NCBI RefSeq assembly: GCF_000721705.1
Contig: NZ_JOJL01000007.1
Span: 391,439-455,438 of the forward strand
Reading direction: 5' to 3'
Length of the DNA: 64,000 nt
DNA from: Actinoplanes subtropicus
GTDB taxonomy: Bacteria > Actinomycetota > Actinomycetes > Mycobacteriales > Micromonosporaceae
The translations under genes were made by a program, and so were the position numbers. The notes under the pieces are model-generated. The model ran no database searches. It saw nothing but the letters and a program-made list of their open reading frames with translations, and was not told the origin of the DNA. Positions 33,626-42,220 of the stretch are shown here, piece by piece (the first letter of the stretch is position 1; each line of letters begins with the position of its first letter).

Positions 33626-35089
33626 TCAGGGCGTGGACTCGACCGCGTGCGGGACGAAGAAGCAGTGGTTCTTCGTGACCAGGCCGTCCACGCCCAGGCC
33701 CTCGCGGATGCCCAGGCCGGCCGGCTCGCCGTCGATCAGCCAGGCGCCCAGGACCGGGTGGACCGTGCCCTCCAGGCCGTCGAAGGAGGGGAGCTCGCAC
33801 AGCTCCTGGACCACGTAGAGCCCGTCCGACCCGTACTCGGAAGGGTTTTCGGTTATGGTCTCGCCCTCGCGGACCAGGGTGACCGAGCCGCCCTCCCGGC
33901 CCCACACCGGCTTTTTCGCATAGCTCTTCAAGCTGGCGGCCCCGGACGAGCCGGCGAAGTAGCTCGGCAGCAGGAAGCGGGAGCGCTCGGGGTCGTCGCC
34001 GAAGAGCTTCCACAGCACCGGGAGCAGGGCCTTGTTACCCAGCAGGCCGGCCTTGTACGGCGGCTCGATCCAGACCGTGCCGTGCTTGGTCGGGTCGGCC
34101 ATGTTGCGGAAGAAGGCCTTGCCGCCCTCCTCGTGCCAGAACCACTCCCAGGGGTAGAGCATGAAGATGATGTCGATCGGCTGCGCCTTGTGCTCCTTGC
34201 CGGGCTCGGGGACGAACACCACCCGGTCGCCGGCGACGTCCCAGCCGATCTGGCTCATCGCGATCAGCTCGACCGGATAGCCGGCCTCCTCGGCGGTCGA
34301 CATCAGGTACGCGACGTTCATCCGGTCCTCGCCGGACGTCTCGCTCGTCTCGTACGCAAAAAAGATCTTGGGTTTGGCGGGCAGCCAGGTGCGGGCCTCG
34401 CGCAGCTTGTCGATGTTGCGGCGCCAGGCGCCCGGATTGGCCGGCTCGCCGTCGGCGGCCTCCCAGCCGACCAGGCGGTCGTGGATCGAGTTCCACTGGC
34501 GCCACGGGTGCTGGGTGACGCCGGTCTGGTCGACCCAGTGCCACTGGATGACCGCGCTCTCCACCAGCGAGGTCGGCGTCTGCGCGTTGAACTCGAGCAG
34601 CTTGGGCGTGCTGCCGGCGCCGTTGTACCAGAGGTCGAAGCGGCCGTAGACGCTCGGCGAGAAGTCGGGCGTCTCCATCGGCAGCCGCATGTCGGGGTCT
34701 TTGTCGTAGTGCGTCCAGGTCTCGGCGTCGCCGTCGAACCAGGTACGGATGATCTGCTCGTGCGCGAACTCGGGAATGCCGATCTTCGCGAGGAAGCAGC
34801 TCGACGGGTTGCACACCGAGGCGAAGTAGCCCTGCCGGCGGCCCTCGACGGTGTGCCGCGGGCACTGCTTGACCATCCAGTCGCCGGCCTCGAGGCACAT
34901 CGCGAACAGGGTCGAGGTGGCCGACTCGAGCTCCTCGATCTCGGCCGCCGTGAAGTCGTAGTACGGACCCTCCTGCCAGTACGAGGTCATCGACCCGTCC
35001 GGCAGCTCGGTGTCGTTGTAGGTCAGCCCGAGGCTGTAGTTGGTGAGCTTCCAGCCGTCGCGGACCGGACCGTACGGAACTCGGCGCAC
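33626..35089 (-). CDS. Glutathionylspermidine synthase-family ATP-grasp protein (YgiC-like)
   Basis: A 487-residue protein with the family's C-terminal ATP-grasp features: RFDLWYNGAGSTPKLLEFNAQTPTSLVES, WIEPPYKAGLLGNKALLPVLW, FAGSSGAASLKSYAKKPVWGREGGSV, VVQELCELPSF. Family members ligate amine or peptide substrates through ATP; YgiC itself has no glutathionylspermidine synthase activity. The GTG start is 2 bp after the stop of the upstream exported protein. That order is the same as ygiB-ygiC of E. coli, although this bacterium should lack glutathione. Confidence 0.9.
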   Translation of the reverse strand: MRRVPYGPVRDGWKLTNYSLGLTYNDTELPDGSMTSYWQEGPYYDFTAAEIEELESATSTLFAMCLEAGDWMVKQCPRHTVEGRRQGYFASVCNPSSCFLAKIGIPEFAHEQIIRTWFDGDAETWTHYDKDPDMRLPMETPDFSPSVYGRFDLWYNGAGSTPKLLEFNAQTPTSLVESAVIQWHWVDQTGVTQHPWRQWNSIHDRLVGWEAADGEPANPGAWRRNIDKLREARTWLPAKPKIFFAYETSETSGEDRMNVAYLMSTAEEAGYPVELIAMSQIGWDVAGDRVVFVPEPGKEHKAQPIDIIFMLYPWEWFWHEEGGKAFFRNMADPTKHGTVWIEPPYKAGLLGNKALLPVLWKLFGDDPERSRFLLPSYFAGSSGAASLKSYAKKPVWGREGGSVTLVREGETITENPSEYGSDGLYVVQELCELPSFDGLEGTVHPVLGAWLIDGEPAGLGIREGLGVDGLVTKNHCFFVPHAVESTP

Positions 35090-35091
35090 GC

Positions 35092-35517
35092 TCAGCTGCC
35101 CGAGGAGTGGCCGCCGGACGAGTGCCCGCCCGAGGATTTGCTGCCGCCGCCCTTGCCCACCACGCTGGTCTTGATCGTGCCGTTGCCGATCCTGCCGGTG
35201 GTGGGCAGGCCGAACGAGGAGCGCGCCGACTTGTCGTTGTACGCGAACCGGGAGCCGCCGGCCGGCAGGAGGCTGCCGACCGCGAGGCCACGGGCGTACG
35301 ACGGCGAGTGGTAGATGTAATACGGATGGCTACCCGAGTAGTACCGGTTGTCGTCGCAGAAGTCCTCGTCGACGATCCGCCCGTTCGCGTCGGCGCAGTA
35401 GAAGCCCTCGTTGTGGTAGCGGTTGCCGCTGTCGCAGGCTGCCGCCCCGCCCGCGGCCAGCATCAGAAAGCTGCTGGTCAGCGTGACGCTGCGGGAGCTC
35501 ATGCGTCGGTTCATCAT
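35092..35517 (-). CDS. Exported Gly/Ser-rich protein, functional analogue of YgiB
   Basis: A 141-residue protein. The N-terminal signal (MSSRSVTLTSSFLMLAAGGAAAC) carries a cysteine that could serve as a lipobox (LAAGGAAAC), though the box is imperfect. The mature part has a cysteine pair region (FYCADANG, DEDFCDDNRYY), a Tyr-rich stretch and a C-terminal GGGSKSSGGHSSGGHSSG tail. E. coli YgiB is likewise an exported protein with a Gly/Ser-rich tail encoded just before ygiC. Coupling to the ATP-grasp gene supports a joint role at the cell surface. Confidence 0.7.
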   Translation of the reverse strand: MMNRRMSSRSVTLTSSFLMLAAGGAAACDSGNRYHNEGFYCADANGRIVDEDFCDDNRYYSGSHPYYIYHSPSYARGLAVGSLLPAGGSRFAYNDKSARSSFGLPTTGRIGNGTIKTSVVGKGGGSKSSGGHSSGGHSSGS

Positions 35518-35551
35518 CTCTTTGTAGCGCCTTCCGACAACCGCCCACAGA

Positions 35552-36316
35552 CTAGTCGCGAGGGCCGCCCGCCACGTAGATCACCTGGCCGGAGACGAAC
35601 CCGGCGCCCTCGCTGACCAGGAAGGATACGGTGTTCGCGACGTCCTCGGGACGACCGGCGCGGCCGACCGGGATCTGGCTGACCGCGGCCTTGGAGAAAT
35701 CGGCGAAATCCATCCCGACCCGGGCGGCGGTGGCGGCGGTCATGTCGGTCACGATGAAGCCGGGGGCGACCGCGTTCGCGGTGATGCCGAAGCGGCCCAG
35801 CTCGATCGCGAGGGTCTTGGTGAAGCCCTGCATGCCGGCCTTGGCCGCCGCGTAGTTGGCCTGGCCGCGGTTGCCCAGCGCCGAGGTGCTGGAGAGGCTG
35901 ACGATCCGGCCCCAGCCCGCATCGACCATGTGCTTCTGCACCGCCCGGCTGAACAGGAACGCGCCGCGCAGGTGGACGGCCATGACCGTCTCCCAGTCGT
36001 CCTCGGTCATCTTGAACAGCAGGTTGTCGCGCAGCACGCCGGCGTTGTTGACCAGCACCGTGGGCGCGCCGAGCTCGGCCACCACCCGCTCGGTGGCGGC
36101 GGCGACCTGGGCGGAGTCGGAGACGTCGGCGCCGACCGCCAGCGCCGTGCCGCCGGCGTCGTGGATGGCCGTGACGGTGTTGGCGCAGGCACCCTCGTCC
36201 AGGTCCACCACGGCGACGGACATGCCGTCGGCGGCGAGCTTGCGGGCGATGGCCTCACCGATGCCGCGGGCGGCTCCGGTCACGATGGCTACGCGGCTGG
36301 GTGCGGACTGCGACAT
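35552..36316 (-). CDS. SDR-family 3-oxoacyl-ACP reductase-like protein (FabG type)
   Basis: A 254-residue classical SDR: cofactor motif TGAARGIGEAIA (about 14-25), DLDEG after beta2, NNAG (about 90-93), catalytic Ser in SLSSTSALG and YAAAKAG (Tyr about 156, Lys 160), then PGFIVTDMT. GGAGG stands 6 bp before the ATG. FabG-like enzymes reduce 3-oxoacyl-ACP or CoA, but many members act on other ketones. No fatty-acid genes are adjacent, so the substrate is open. Confidence 0.9.
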   Translation of the reverse strand: MSQSAPSRVAIVTGAARGIGEAIARKLAADGMSVAVVDLDEGACANTVTAIHDAGGTALAVGADVSDSAQVAAATERVVAELGAPTVLVNNAGVLRDNLLFKMTEDDWETVMAVHLRGAFLFSRAVQKHMVDAGWGRIVSLSSTSALGNRGQANYAAAKAGMQGFTKTLAIELGRFGITANAVAPGFIVTDMTAATAARVGMDFADFSKAAVSQIPVGRAGRPEDVANTVSFLVSEGAGFVSGQVIYVAGGPRD

Positions 36317-36365
36317 TGCGGCCTCCGGGAAGTGATCTCAGCACCGACGGCGACTTTATCCCGGC

Positions 36366-38003
36366 TCACGCGCAGCGCCGCAGGCGGATCCACCGATAGC
36401 CATGCCCGGCGACCGGCACGGCGGCGAACTTGTCCAGATCGGGGTACGCCTGGTCGGTCAGCACGTCGTTCGGGAACTCGGCGTCGGGGTACACCGAGCT
36501 GAGATCGACGACGGCGTCCTCGGCGCACAGATTGTGCACGAACAGCATGGTGCCGGTGACGTCGTCCGCGCGGTGCACCAGCACGCCGCGGGGCACCGGC
36601 ACATCGACGTGGGTGCAGGAGCCGGCGCCGATCTCGGGCGCCTCGCGGAGCGTCCGGATCATGCGCTCGAACCAGGCCAGCAACGAGCCCGCGTCCTGCC
36701 GCTGGTCGGTCACATTGACCCGGTGGTAGCCGTACTCTCCGCCGGAGACGACCGGGCGTACCGGCTCGCCGGTGGTGAAGCCGCCGCTGGGCAGATGTGA
36801 CCACTGCATCGGCGTACGGATCGCGTCGCGCCCCTCGAGCGAGAGGTCGTCGCCCATCCCGATCTCCTCGCCGTAGCGCAGCACCGGCGTGCCGCGCAGG
36901 GTGAACTGCAACGAGTACGCCAGCTCGAGCCACCGCCGGTCGCCGCCCAGCATCGGGGCGAGCCGGCGACGGATGCCCCGCCCGTACAGCTGCATCTCGG
37001 GTTCGGGTCCGAACTTGGCGAACACGTCGGCACGCTGCTCCGCGGTCAGCCGGGAGAGATCGATCTCGTCGTGGTTGCGCAAGAAGGTCGCCCACTGGCC
37101 ACCGACCGGCAGCTTCGGCGTCTCGCGGAGCGCCTCGATGATCGGCTCGGGGTCCTGCCGGGCCAGCGCGAGCATCAGCTTCGCGTTCAGCGAGAAGTCG
37201 AACAGCATGTGCAGCCGGGCGTTGGAGCCGCCGGCGTCGCCGAAGTACCGGACCAGCTGGGCCGGCTCCACGTTCGCCTCGGCCAGCAGCATCGCGTCGC
37301 CCTTGCGCCACTGCACGAACTGCCGCAGGTCGCTGAGGAAGTCGAAGTCCTCCGGCGAGTTCGGATTGCCCGGCTCGGTCTCCTCGATGATGAACGGCAC
37401 GGCGTCCATCCGGAATCCGGCCACACCGAGCTGGAGCCAGAACGCGCAGATCTTCTTGATCTCGGCGCGCACCTCGGGGTTCTTGATGTTCAGGTCCGGC
37501 TGGAACTTGTAGAACCGGTGGTAGTACCAGGCCTTGGCGGTGCGGTCGTAGCTCCAGGTCTCGCCCTGCTCGCCGGGGAAAACCATGCCCTGGTGGCGGT
37601 CCGCCGGAGCGGTTTCGCTCCAGACATACCAGTCGCGGTACGGCGAGTCCGGCGACGACCGCGCGGACTGGAACCACGGGTGCTGGTCCGAGGTGTGGTT
37701 GACCACCAGGTCGATGATCACCTTGATGCCCAGGTTGCCGGCCTGGTGCAGCAGCTCGGCGAAGTCGCCCAGGTTCCCGAAGCGCGGGTCCACGTTGTAG
37801 AAGTCGGCGACGTCGTAGCCGTCGTCCCGGTCGGGGGACGGGTGGATCGGGTTGAGCCACAGGCAGGTGATGCCGAGCCGGGCCAGGTAGTCGAGCCGGC
37901 CGATCAGGCCGCGGATGTCGCCGACGCCGTCGCCGTTCGAGTCGGCGAAGGTGTCGATGTCGAGGCAGTAGACGACGGCCTTCTTGTACCACCGATCACT
38001 CAT
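36366..38003 (-). CDS. GH13 alpha-amylase family enzyme, trehalose-synthase-like
   Basis: A 545-residue GH13 enzyme with the four conserved regions: DLVVNH, GVAGFRMDAVPF (nucleophile Asp), LLAEANVEPAQ (acid/base Glu) and FLRNHDEIDLS. It opens with WYKKAVVYCLDIDTFADSNGDGVGDIRGLI, as in trehalose synthase (maltose isomerising) subfamily proteins. It lacks a signal peptide, so it acts in the cytoplasm on glycogen-derived or imported alpha-glucans. ATG 38003 is preferred; a GTG at 38030 is in frame. No maltokinase domain is fused. Confidence 0.88.
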   Translation of the reverse strand: MSDRWYKKAVVYCLDIDTFADSNGDGVGDIRGLIGRLDYLARLGITCLWLNPIHPSPDRDDGYDVADFYNVDPRFGNLGDFAELLHQAGNLGIKVIIDLVVNHTSDQHPWFQSARSSPDSPYRDWYVWSETAPADRHQGMVFPGEQGETWSYDRTAKAWYYHRFYKFQPDLNIKNPEVRAEIKKICAFWLQLGVAGFRMDAVPFIIEETEPGNPNSPEDFDFLSDLRQFVQWRKGDAMLLAEANVEPAQLVRYFGDAGGSNARLHMLFDFSLNAKLMLALARQDPEPIIEALRETPKLPVGGQWATFLRNHDEIDLSRLTAEQRADVFAKFGPEPEMQLYGRGIRRRLAPMLGGDRRWLELAYSLQFTLRGTPVLRYGEEIGMGDDLSLEGRDAIRTPMQWSHLPSGGFTTGEPVRPVVSGGEYGYHRVNVTDQRQDAGSLLAWFERMIRTLREAPEIGAGSCTHVDVPVPRGVLVHRADDVTGTMLFVHNLCAEDAVVDLSSVYPDAEFPNDVLTDQAYPDLDKFAAVPVAGHGYRWIRLRRCA

Positions 38004-38039
38004 GCCCAGGTTACTTGCCACGATCGGCACCGGCGAAAC

Positions 38040-38075
38040 CGACGGGCGGCCGCTGTGCGTAGCGGCCGCCCGTCG
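38040..38075 (-). terminator. Terminator of the chitinase operon
   Basis: A perfect 15-bp stem (CGACGGGCGGCCGCT / AGCGGCCGCCCGTCG) with a 6-nt loop, 55 bp after the stop of the downstream chitinase gene and before the GH13 gene. Confidence 0.8.
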
Positions 38076-38129
38076 TGATCAGCGGTGGGTTCCTAGCCCG
38101 AAGGGGACGGCGTTGGCGTGGCGTCCCCG

Positions 38130-39323
38130 TCAGAACCCTGCGCTGATCTTGGTGAAGGCCCAGTCGGCCTGCGCGATGCCGGAGCAGTTCGAGACCACCC
38201 CGCCGCCGGCGCAGCCCCGGTCCCGGTTGACCGCCCAGAAGGTGAACCGCGCGAAGCCCTTGCCCTTGGCGTAGTCGCGGATCCGGGTCCAGGTGTCGGT
38301 CGAGGTCAGCTCCTGCTGGTCGGACAGGCCGTTCATGCCGGAGATGCCCATGTGCGAGTACGCCTGCGAGTCGGAGTACCCGAACGTCGTCTTGAGCAGG
38401 TTCTTCAGGCCCTCGGACGCGTTCACCGTGGCGGTGTACATGTCCGAGCCGCCGCCGAAGTCGAACGGCATCTGGGTGAAGACGTCGATGTTCGTGCCGA
38501 GCGCCTTGGCCTGCTGGACCAGCCGGGTGCCGTAGTAGGTCGGGCCGGTCGTCGAGGTGCCGAAGGTGACGATGGTCTTCACCGACGGGTTGTTCTGCTT
38601 GATCACCTTGAGCGCGCCGAGGATCCGGTCCTGCACGGCGGTGTTCTCGAACTCGTCGGTGTTCTCGATGTCGATGTCGATCGCCTTGAGGCCGAACGCG
38701 TTGATCACCTTCTGGTACGCGCCGGCCAGCGCGTCCACCGAGCCGCAGTTCGGGCCGAGCTTGTTGCCCTGCCAGCCGCCGATCGACGGGATCACGTCCG
38801 CGCCGGCCGCCTTGATCTGCGAGAGGTAACTGGCGTGCACGCCGCCGGTCAGGCCGCTCTCGCCGTCCCACGCCGGGTTGCAGCCGCCGCTGGCCAGCAC
38901 GAACGCCATGGTGAACGCCTTGATGCCGGTCGCGCCGGTGACCGTCGAGGGGGCCGGCGGGTTGCCCCAGCCGGGGTAGACGTACGGCGCGCTCGCCATC
39001 TTGCCGCCGCCGCTCGGCGGGTTCGTGGTCGGGCCGGTGGTGGGCGGGGTGGTCGGTGGCGTGGTGCCGCCGCACGCGCCGTTGTCGGCCCACACGTCCC
39101 ACTGGCCGGAGTGGGTGGCCGGGGACTCGTTCTGCGTCCACCACTTCGCGGTGTAGTTGTGGCCGTTCTGCGAGGCGCTGTTGCCGTTCACGTAGACGGC
39201 CGTCGACGACCAGGCCGGGGCGCAGGCGGTGGCGGCGTTCGACGCCAGCATGGGGACGATCGCGGCGGCCAGGGCGGTGGCGGTCACCGAGCCGACGATC
39301 AGCAGTTTTCTGCCGAGTTTCAC
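38130..39323 (-). CDS. Secreted GH18 chitinase with N-terminal CBM5/12 module
   Basis: A 397-residue protein. The signal peptide (about 1-32, LAAAIVPMLASNAAT) is followed by a CBM5/12 chitin-binding module (about 33-85, HNYTAKWWTQNESPATHSGQW), a Pro/Thr linker (88-108) and a GH18 barrel with catalytic KAIDIDIENTDEFEN (DxDxE). GH18 enzymes cleave chitin with retention through the substrate acetamido group. The GTG start is 28 bp after the stop of the other chitinase, with GGAG upstream, so both are read from one promoter. Confidence 0.92.
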   Translation of the reverse strand: MKLGRKLLIVGSVTATALAAAIVPMLASNAATACAPAWSSTAVYVNGNSASQNGHNYTAKWWTQNESPATHSGQWDVWADNGACGGTTPPTTPPTTGPTTNPPSGGGKMASAPYVYPGWGNPPAPSTVTGATGIKAFTMAFVLASGGCNPAWDGESGLTGGVHASYLSQIKAAGADVIPSIGGWQGNKLGPNCGSVDALAGAYQKVINAFGLKAIDIDIENTDEFENTAVQDRILGALKVIKQNNPSVKTIVTFGTSTTGPTYYGTRLVQQAKALGTNIDVFTQMPFDFGGGSDMYTATVNASEGLKNLLKTTFGYSDSQAYSHMGISGMNGLSDQQELTSTDTWTRIRDYAKGKGFARFTFWAVNRDRGCAGGGVVSNCSGIAQADWAFTKISAGF

Positions 39324-39351
39324 GGGGGACTCCTCTATGTGGGGTGGGGAG

Positions 39352-40593
39352 TTAGGGAAGCGTGGCGAGGTGGGGGTGCACGGTGTTGGCGAACGAGTTG
39401 CCGTTGCTGACGTCCCAGTTGATCGACCAGGTCATCGCGCCGCGGAGGCCCGGGTAGGTCGCCGGCGGTTTGAAGCTGCCGCAGTTGGTGCCGCGGGTCA
39501 GGCAGTCCAGGGCGGCGTTGACGTTCGCCGGGGACTGGTAGCCGCCGCCGGCCGCGGCCGCGCTCGCGGGGAGTCCGAGCGCGACCTGGTCGGGGCGCAG
39601 CCCGCCCTGGGTCTGGATGCAGGCGAGCGCGGTCAGGAAGTTCTCGGTGCCCTGCGAGTACGCCTGGTTCTGGTCGCAGCCGAGCATCGAGCCGGAGTTG
39701 TAGAACTGGGTGTTGACCACGGTCAGGATGTCCTTGATGGACAGCGCCAGCGCGAAGTACGACGAGCCGGTGCTCTGCATGTCGATGGTCTGCGGGGCCA
39801 GCGTGATGATCAGGTTGGCGCCGGCCTTGGCCCGCAGGCTGCGCAGCGCGCCGGCCATGTAGGTCGGGTTGATGCCGTTCTCCAGGTCGATGTCGACGCC
39901 GTCGAAGCCGTACGTCGTCATCAGCGAGTAGACCGAGGTGGCGAAGTTGGTGGCCGAGCCGGAGTCGGCCACGCTGACCGTGCCGTTCTGGCCGCCGACC
40001 GAGATGATGACCTTCTGGCCGCGCGAATGGAGCGTGGCGATGTCGGCCTTGAACTGGGCGTCGGTGTAGCCGCCGACCTGCCCGGCGAGGCCGGAGTCGA
40101 GGGTGAAGCTCACCGCGCCCGGCGTCGAGGTCGCGTCGGCGAAGGCCACCGCGATCAGGTCGTACGTGGCCGGGACGCTCGCCAGCTTGAGGGCCGCGGC
40201 GCCGTTGTAGAAGTTCTGCCAGTACCCGGTCAGGAAGTGGGCCGGCAGGGTTCCACTCGGGGGCTTCGTGGTCGGCGGGGCGGTGGTCGGCGAGGTGGTC
40301 GGGGGCGTCGTGGTCGGCGGCGTCGTGGTCGGTGTGCTGCTGCCACACGCGCCGCTGTCGGCCCACACGTCCCACTGGCCGGAGTGGGTGGCCGGGGATT
40401 CGTTCTGGGTCCACCACTTGGCGGTGTAGTTGTGGCTGTTCTGCGAGGCGGTGTTGCCGCCGACGTAGACGGCCGTCGCGCTCCACGCCGGCGCGCAGGC
40501 GGTCGCGGCGCTCGCGTCGCCGCCGAAGTAGACCGCCGCGCCGCCGGCGACGAGCGCCGTGACGGTCGCCAGAATCACCGATCTGGAGGGCAT
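39352..40593 (-). CDS. Secreted GH18 chitinase with N-terminal CBM5/12 module
   Basis: A 413-residue protein. Signal peptide about 1-29; CBM5/12 about 31-83 (HNYTAKWWTQNESPATHSGQWDVW); Thr/Pro linker TTTPPTTTPPTTSPTT; GH18 barrel with SVGGQNG, the catalytic FDGVDIDLENG and the late MTWSINWD strand. It is first gene of the two-chitinase operon. The two enzymes share the binding module but have different GH18 subtypes, as in synergistic chitinase sets. The promoter carries an inverted repeat also found before the chitinase at 56791-58194. Confidence 0.93.
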   Translation of the reverse strand: MPSRSVILATVTALVAGGAAVYFGGDASAATACAPAWSATAVYVGGNTASQNSHNYTAKWWTQNESPATHSGQWDVWADSGACGSSTPTTTPPTTTPPTTSPTTAPPTTKPPSGTLPAHFLTGYWQNFYNGAAALKLASVPATYDLIAVAFADATSTPGAVSFTLDSGLAGQVGGYTDAQFKADIATLHSRGQKVIISVGGQNGTVSVADSGSATNFATSVYSLMTTYGFDGVDIDLENGINPTYMAGALRSLRAKAGANLIITLAPQTIDMQSTGSSYFALALSIKDILTVVNTQFYNSGSMLGCDQNQAYSQGTENFLTALACIQTQGGLRPDQVALGLPASAAAAGGGYQSPANVNAALDCLTRGTNCGSFKPPATYPGLRGAMTWSINWDVSNGNSFANTVHPHLATLP

Positions 40594-40600
40594 GCATCAA

Positions 40601-40629
40601 TCTTTAGGACTATTAACAGTAAAGTCCAG
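40601..40629 (-). promoter_or_regulatory. Chitinase-operon promoter with operator in the spacer
   Basis: On the minus strand, -35 CTGGAC (40629-40624) and -10 TAAAGA (40606-40601) are 17 bp apart. The imperfect palindrome ACTATTAACAGT (40609-40620) sits in the spacer. Same layout as the promoter at 58201-58229. The -10 is 8 bp from the start codon, so a leaderless or very short leader is expected. Confidence 0.6.
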
Positions 40630-40685
40630 ACGGCCGAACGTTAAACAACCTTAAATCTTTTCGGATGGCGGCAAGCACACGAAAA

Positions 40686-40716
40686 GAGCCGAAGGCGCAG
40701 GTCGCGCCCTCGGCTC
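40686..40716 (-). terminator. Rho-independent terminator of the GH16 gene
   Basis: A 13-bp stem with one mismatch (GAGCCGAAGGCGC / GCGCCCTCGGCTC) and 5-nt loop, followed on the minus strand by TTTT, 16 bp after the GH16 stop. Confidence 0.85.
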
Positions 40717-40731
40717 CATCGACTCGGCTCG

Positions 40732-42126
40732 CTACTTGCGGAACTGGAACCAGTTCACGTTGACGAAGTCGGCGGACTGCCCGCTGGTGAAGGTCAGGTA
40801 GACCGTGTGCGTGCCGGTCACACTCGACACATTGCCGGGGATCGACGTCCAGGTCTGCCAGCCGCCGGTGTTGGCGAGCGCGAAGCTGCCGATCGGCGCG
40901 TTGCTCCGGCTGTCGATCCGCACCTCGACGAGCCCGCTCACCCCGGAGCCGGCGCCGGAGGCGACCCGGGCCAGGAAGTCCTTGACGCCGCCTGTACCGA
41001 AATTGACGTTGTTGAACTGCAGCCAGTCACCGTTGGCGATGTAGCCCACGTCCTGGCCGCCCTCGGAACAGGTCTCGGTCTGGGTGCCGGATTGCGCGTC
41101 GAACGACTCCGCCTGGATCTGCGAGTACGCGTCCCGGGTGGTCCCGGTCGGCGCGGTGGTCGGTGCCGTGGTCGGCGGGGTCGTGGTGCCGCCCGTCGAC
41201 TGGTAGACGGCCACGTAGTCGACCAGCATCGGCACGCCGGACTGGGTCGCCGAGGTCGGGCCGCCGCCGAACGCGGCCGGGAAGCCGCCGCCGATCGCCA
41301 CGTTCAGAATCATGAAGAAGCCGTGGTGGGTGGCGTTGTTCCAGGTGGTGGCGTCGACCTGGGACGAGTTCACGGTGAAGTAGTTGGTGCCGTCGAGGTA
41401 CCAGCGCAGTTGCTCGGGCGAGACGCTGCGGTCGTACTCGATCGCGTACGTGTGCATGCCGGTCTGGCAGCCGGAGCAGGCGTGCTCGCCGCTGGAGAGG
41501 CCGGTGGTCTCGTTGCACGGGCCGCCCGGGCTGGTGCCGCAGTGCAGCGCCCCGAAGACCGACGAGCGGCCGTTGATGTCCTCCATGGCGTCCCACTCGC
41601 CGATGCCGGGCCAGTTCGTGGCCCCGACCGGGCGGGCCGCCGCACCGAGCGCCCAGAACGCGGGCCAGTAGCCGGCCGCCGCCGCGCCGCTGACGTTCGG
41701 CTGCTGCAGCCGCGCCTCGATCCGCACCTTGCCGCCGGCCGGCGCGGCGAAGTCGGTGCGCTGGGTCTCCACCCGGCCCGAGGTCCAGTTGCCGGCCGCG
41801 TCCCGGATCGGCTTGATCACCAGGTTGCCGGCGCCGTCCTGGTACACGTTCGCGGTCGAGTTCGTCATCGTCTCGACCTCGCCGGTGCCCCAGTTCGCCG
41901 CGCCACCCGGGTAGGAGGTGCCGGTGTCGTAGAGCCAGTTCGCCGTGTTCAGGCCGGTGCCGGCCGCGCCGGTGAAGTCGTCGCTGAATACCGTCGTCAT
42001 GCCGGCCGGGGCCGACGGGACGGCCGCGTTCGCGTCCATGGTGAATACGGCGGTGGCCGCGACGGCAACGGCCGCGGTCGATACCGCCAGCGCCACGCGT
42101 AGCCGTCTTCTGCTGCGAGATGCCAT
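40732..42126 (-). CDS. Secreted GH16 beta-1,3-glucanase with C-terminal CBM6
   Basis: A 464-residue protein. Signal peptide about 1-35 (AVAATAVFTMDANAA). The GH16 domain (about 38-290) has the catalytic GEWDAMEDING (ExDxxE type), preceded by GYWPAFWALG. After a TTPPTTAPTTAP linker, a CBM6-like module (about 325-462) has AESFDAQSGTQTETCSEGG, IANGDWLQFNNVNF and DFVNVNWFQF. It probably hydrolyses fungal or algal beta-1,3-glucan (laminarin type). ATG 42126 follows GGAAAGG. A LacI-type palindrome in the leader predicts sugar-controlled expression. Confidence 0.92.
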   Translation of the reverse strand: MASRSRRRLRVALAVSTAAVAVAATAVFTMDANAAVPSAPAGMTTVFSDDFTGAAGTGLNTANWLYDTGTSYPGGAANWGTGEVETMTNSTANVYQDGAGNLVIKPIRDAAGNWTSGRVETQRTDFAAPAGGKVRIEARLQQPNVSGAAAAGYWPAFWALGAAARPVGATNWPGIGEWDAMEDINGRSSVFGALHCGTSPGGPCNETTGLSSGEHACSGCQTGMHTYAIEYDRSVSPEQLRWYLDGTNYFTVNSSQVDATTWNNATHHGFFMILNVAIGGGFPAAFGGGPTSATQSGVPMLVDYVAVYQSTGGTTTPPTTAPTTAPTGTTRDAYSQIQAESFDAQSGTQTETCSEGGQDVGYIANGDWLQFNNVNFGTGGVKDFLARVASGAGSGVSGLVEVRIDSRSNAPIGSFALANTGGWQTWTSIPGNVSSVTGTHTVYLTFTSGQSADFVNVNWFQFRK

Positions 42127-42163
42127 CGGAGATACGCCTTTCCATAGGGGGGTGAGGAGGCGT

Positions 42164-42175
42164 GAGAGCGCTCTC
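42164..42175. promoter_or_regulatory. LacI/CelR-type operator upstream of the GH16 gene
   Basis: Perfect palindrome GAGAGCGCTCTC, flanked by T on the 5' side. It matches the G/C-centred form of actinomycete LacI-family sites such as the CebR/CelR box TGGGAGCGCTCCCA at the core GAGCGCTC. It lies 38 bp upstream of the start codon. Confidence 0.75.
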
Positions 42176-42220
42176 TCGCCGCATTTCACGCCCGTTACGG
42201 TGGCGTGTCAATATCGGCGG

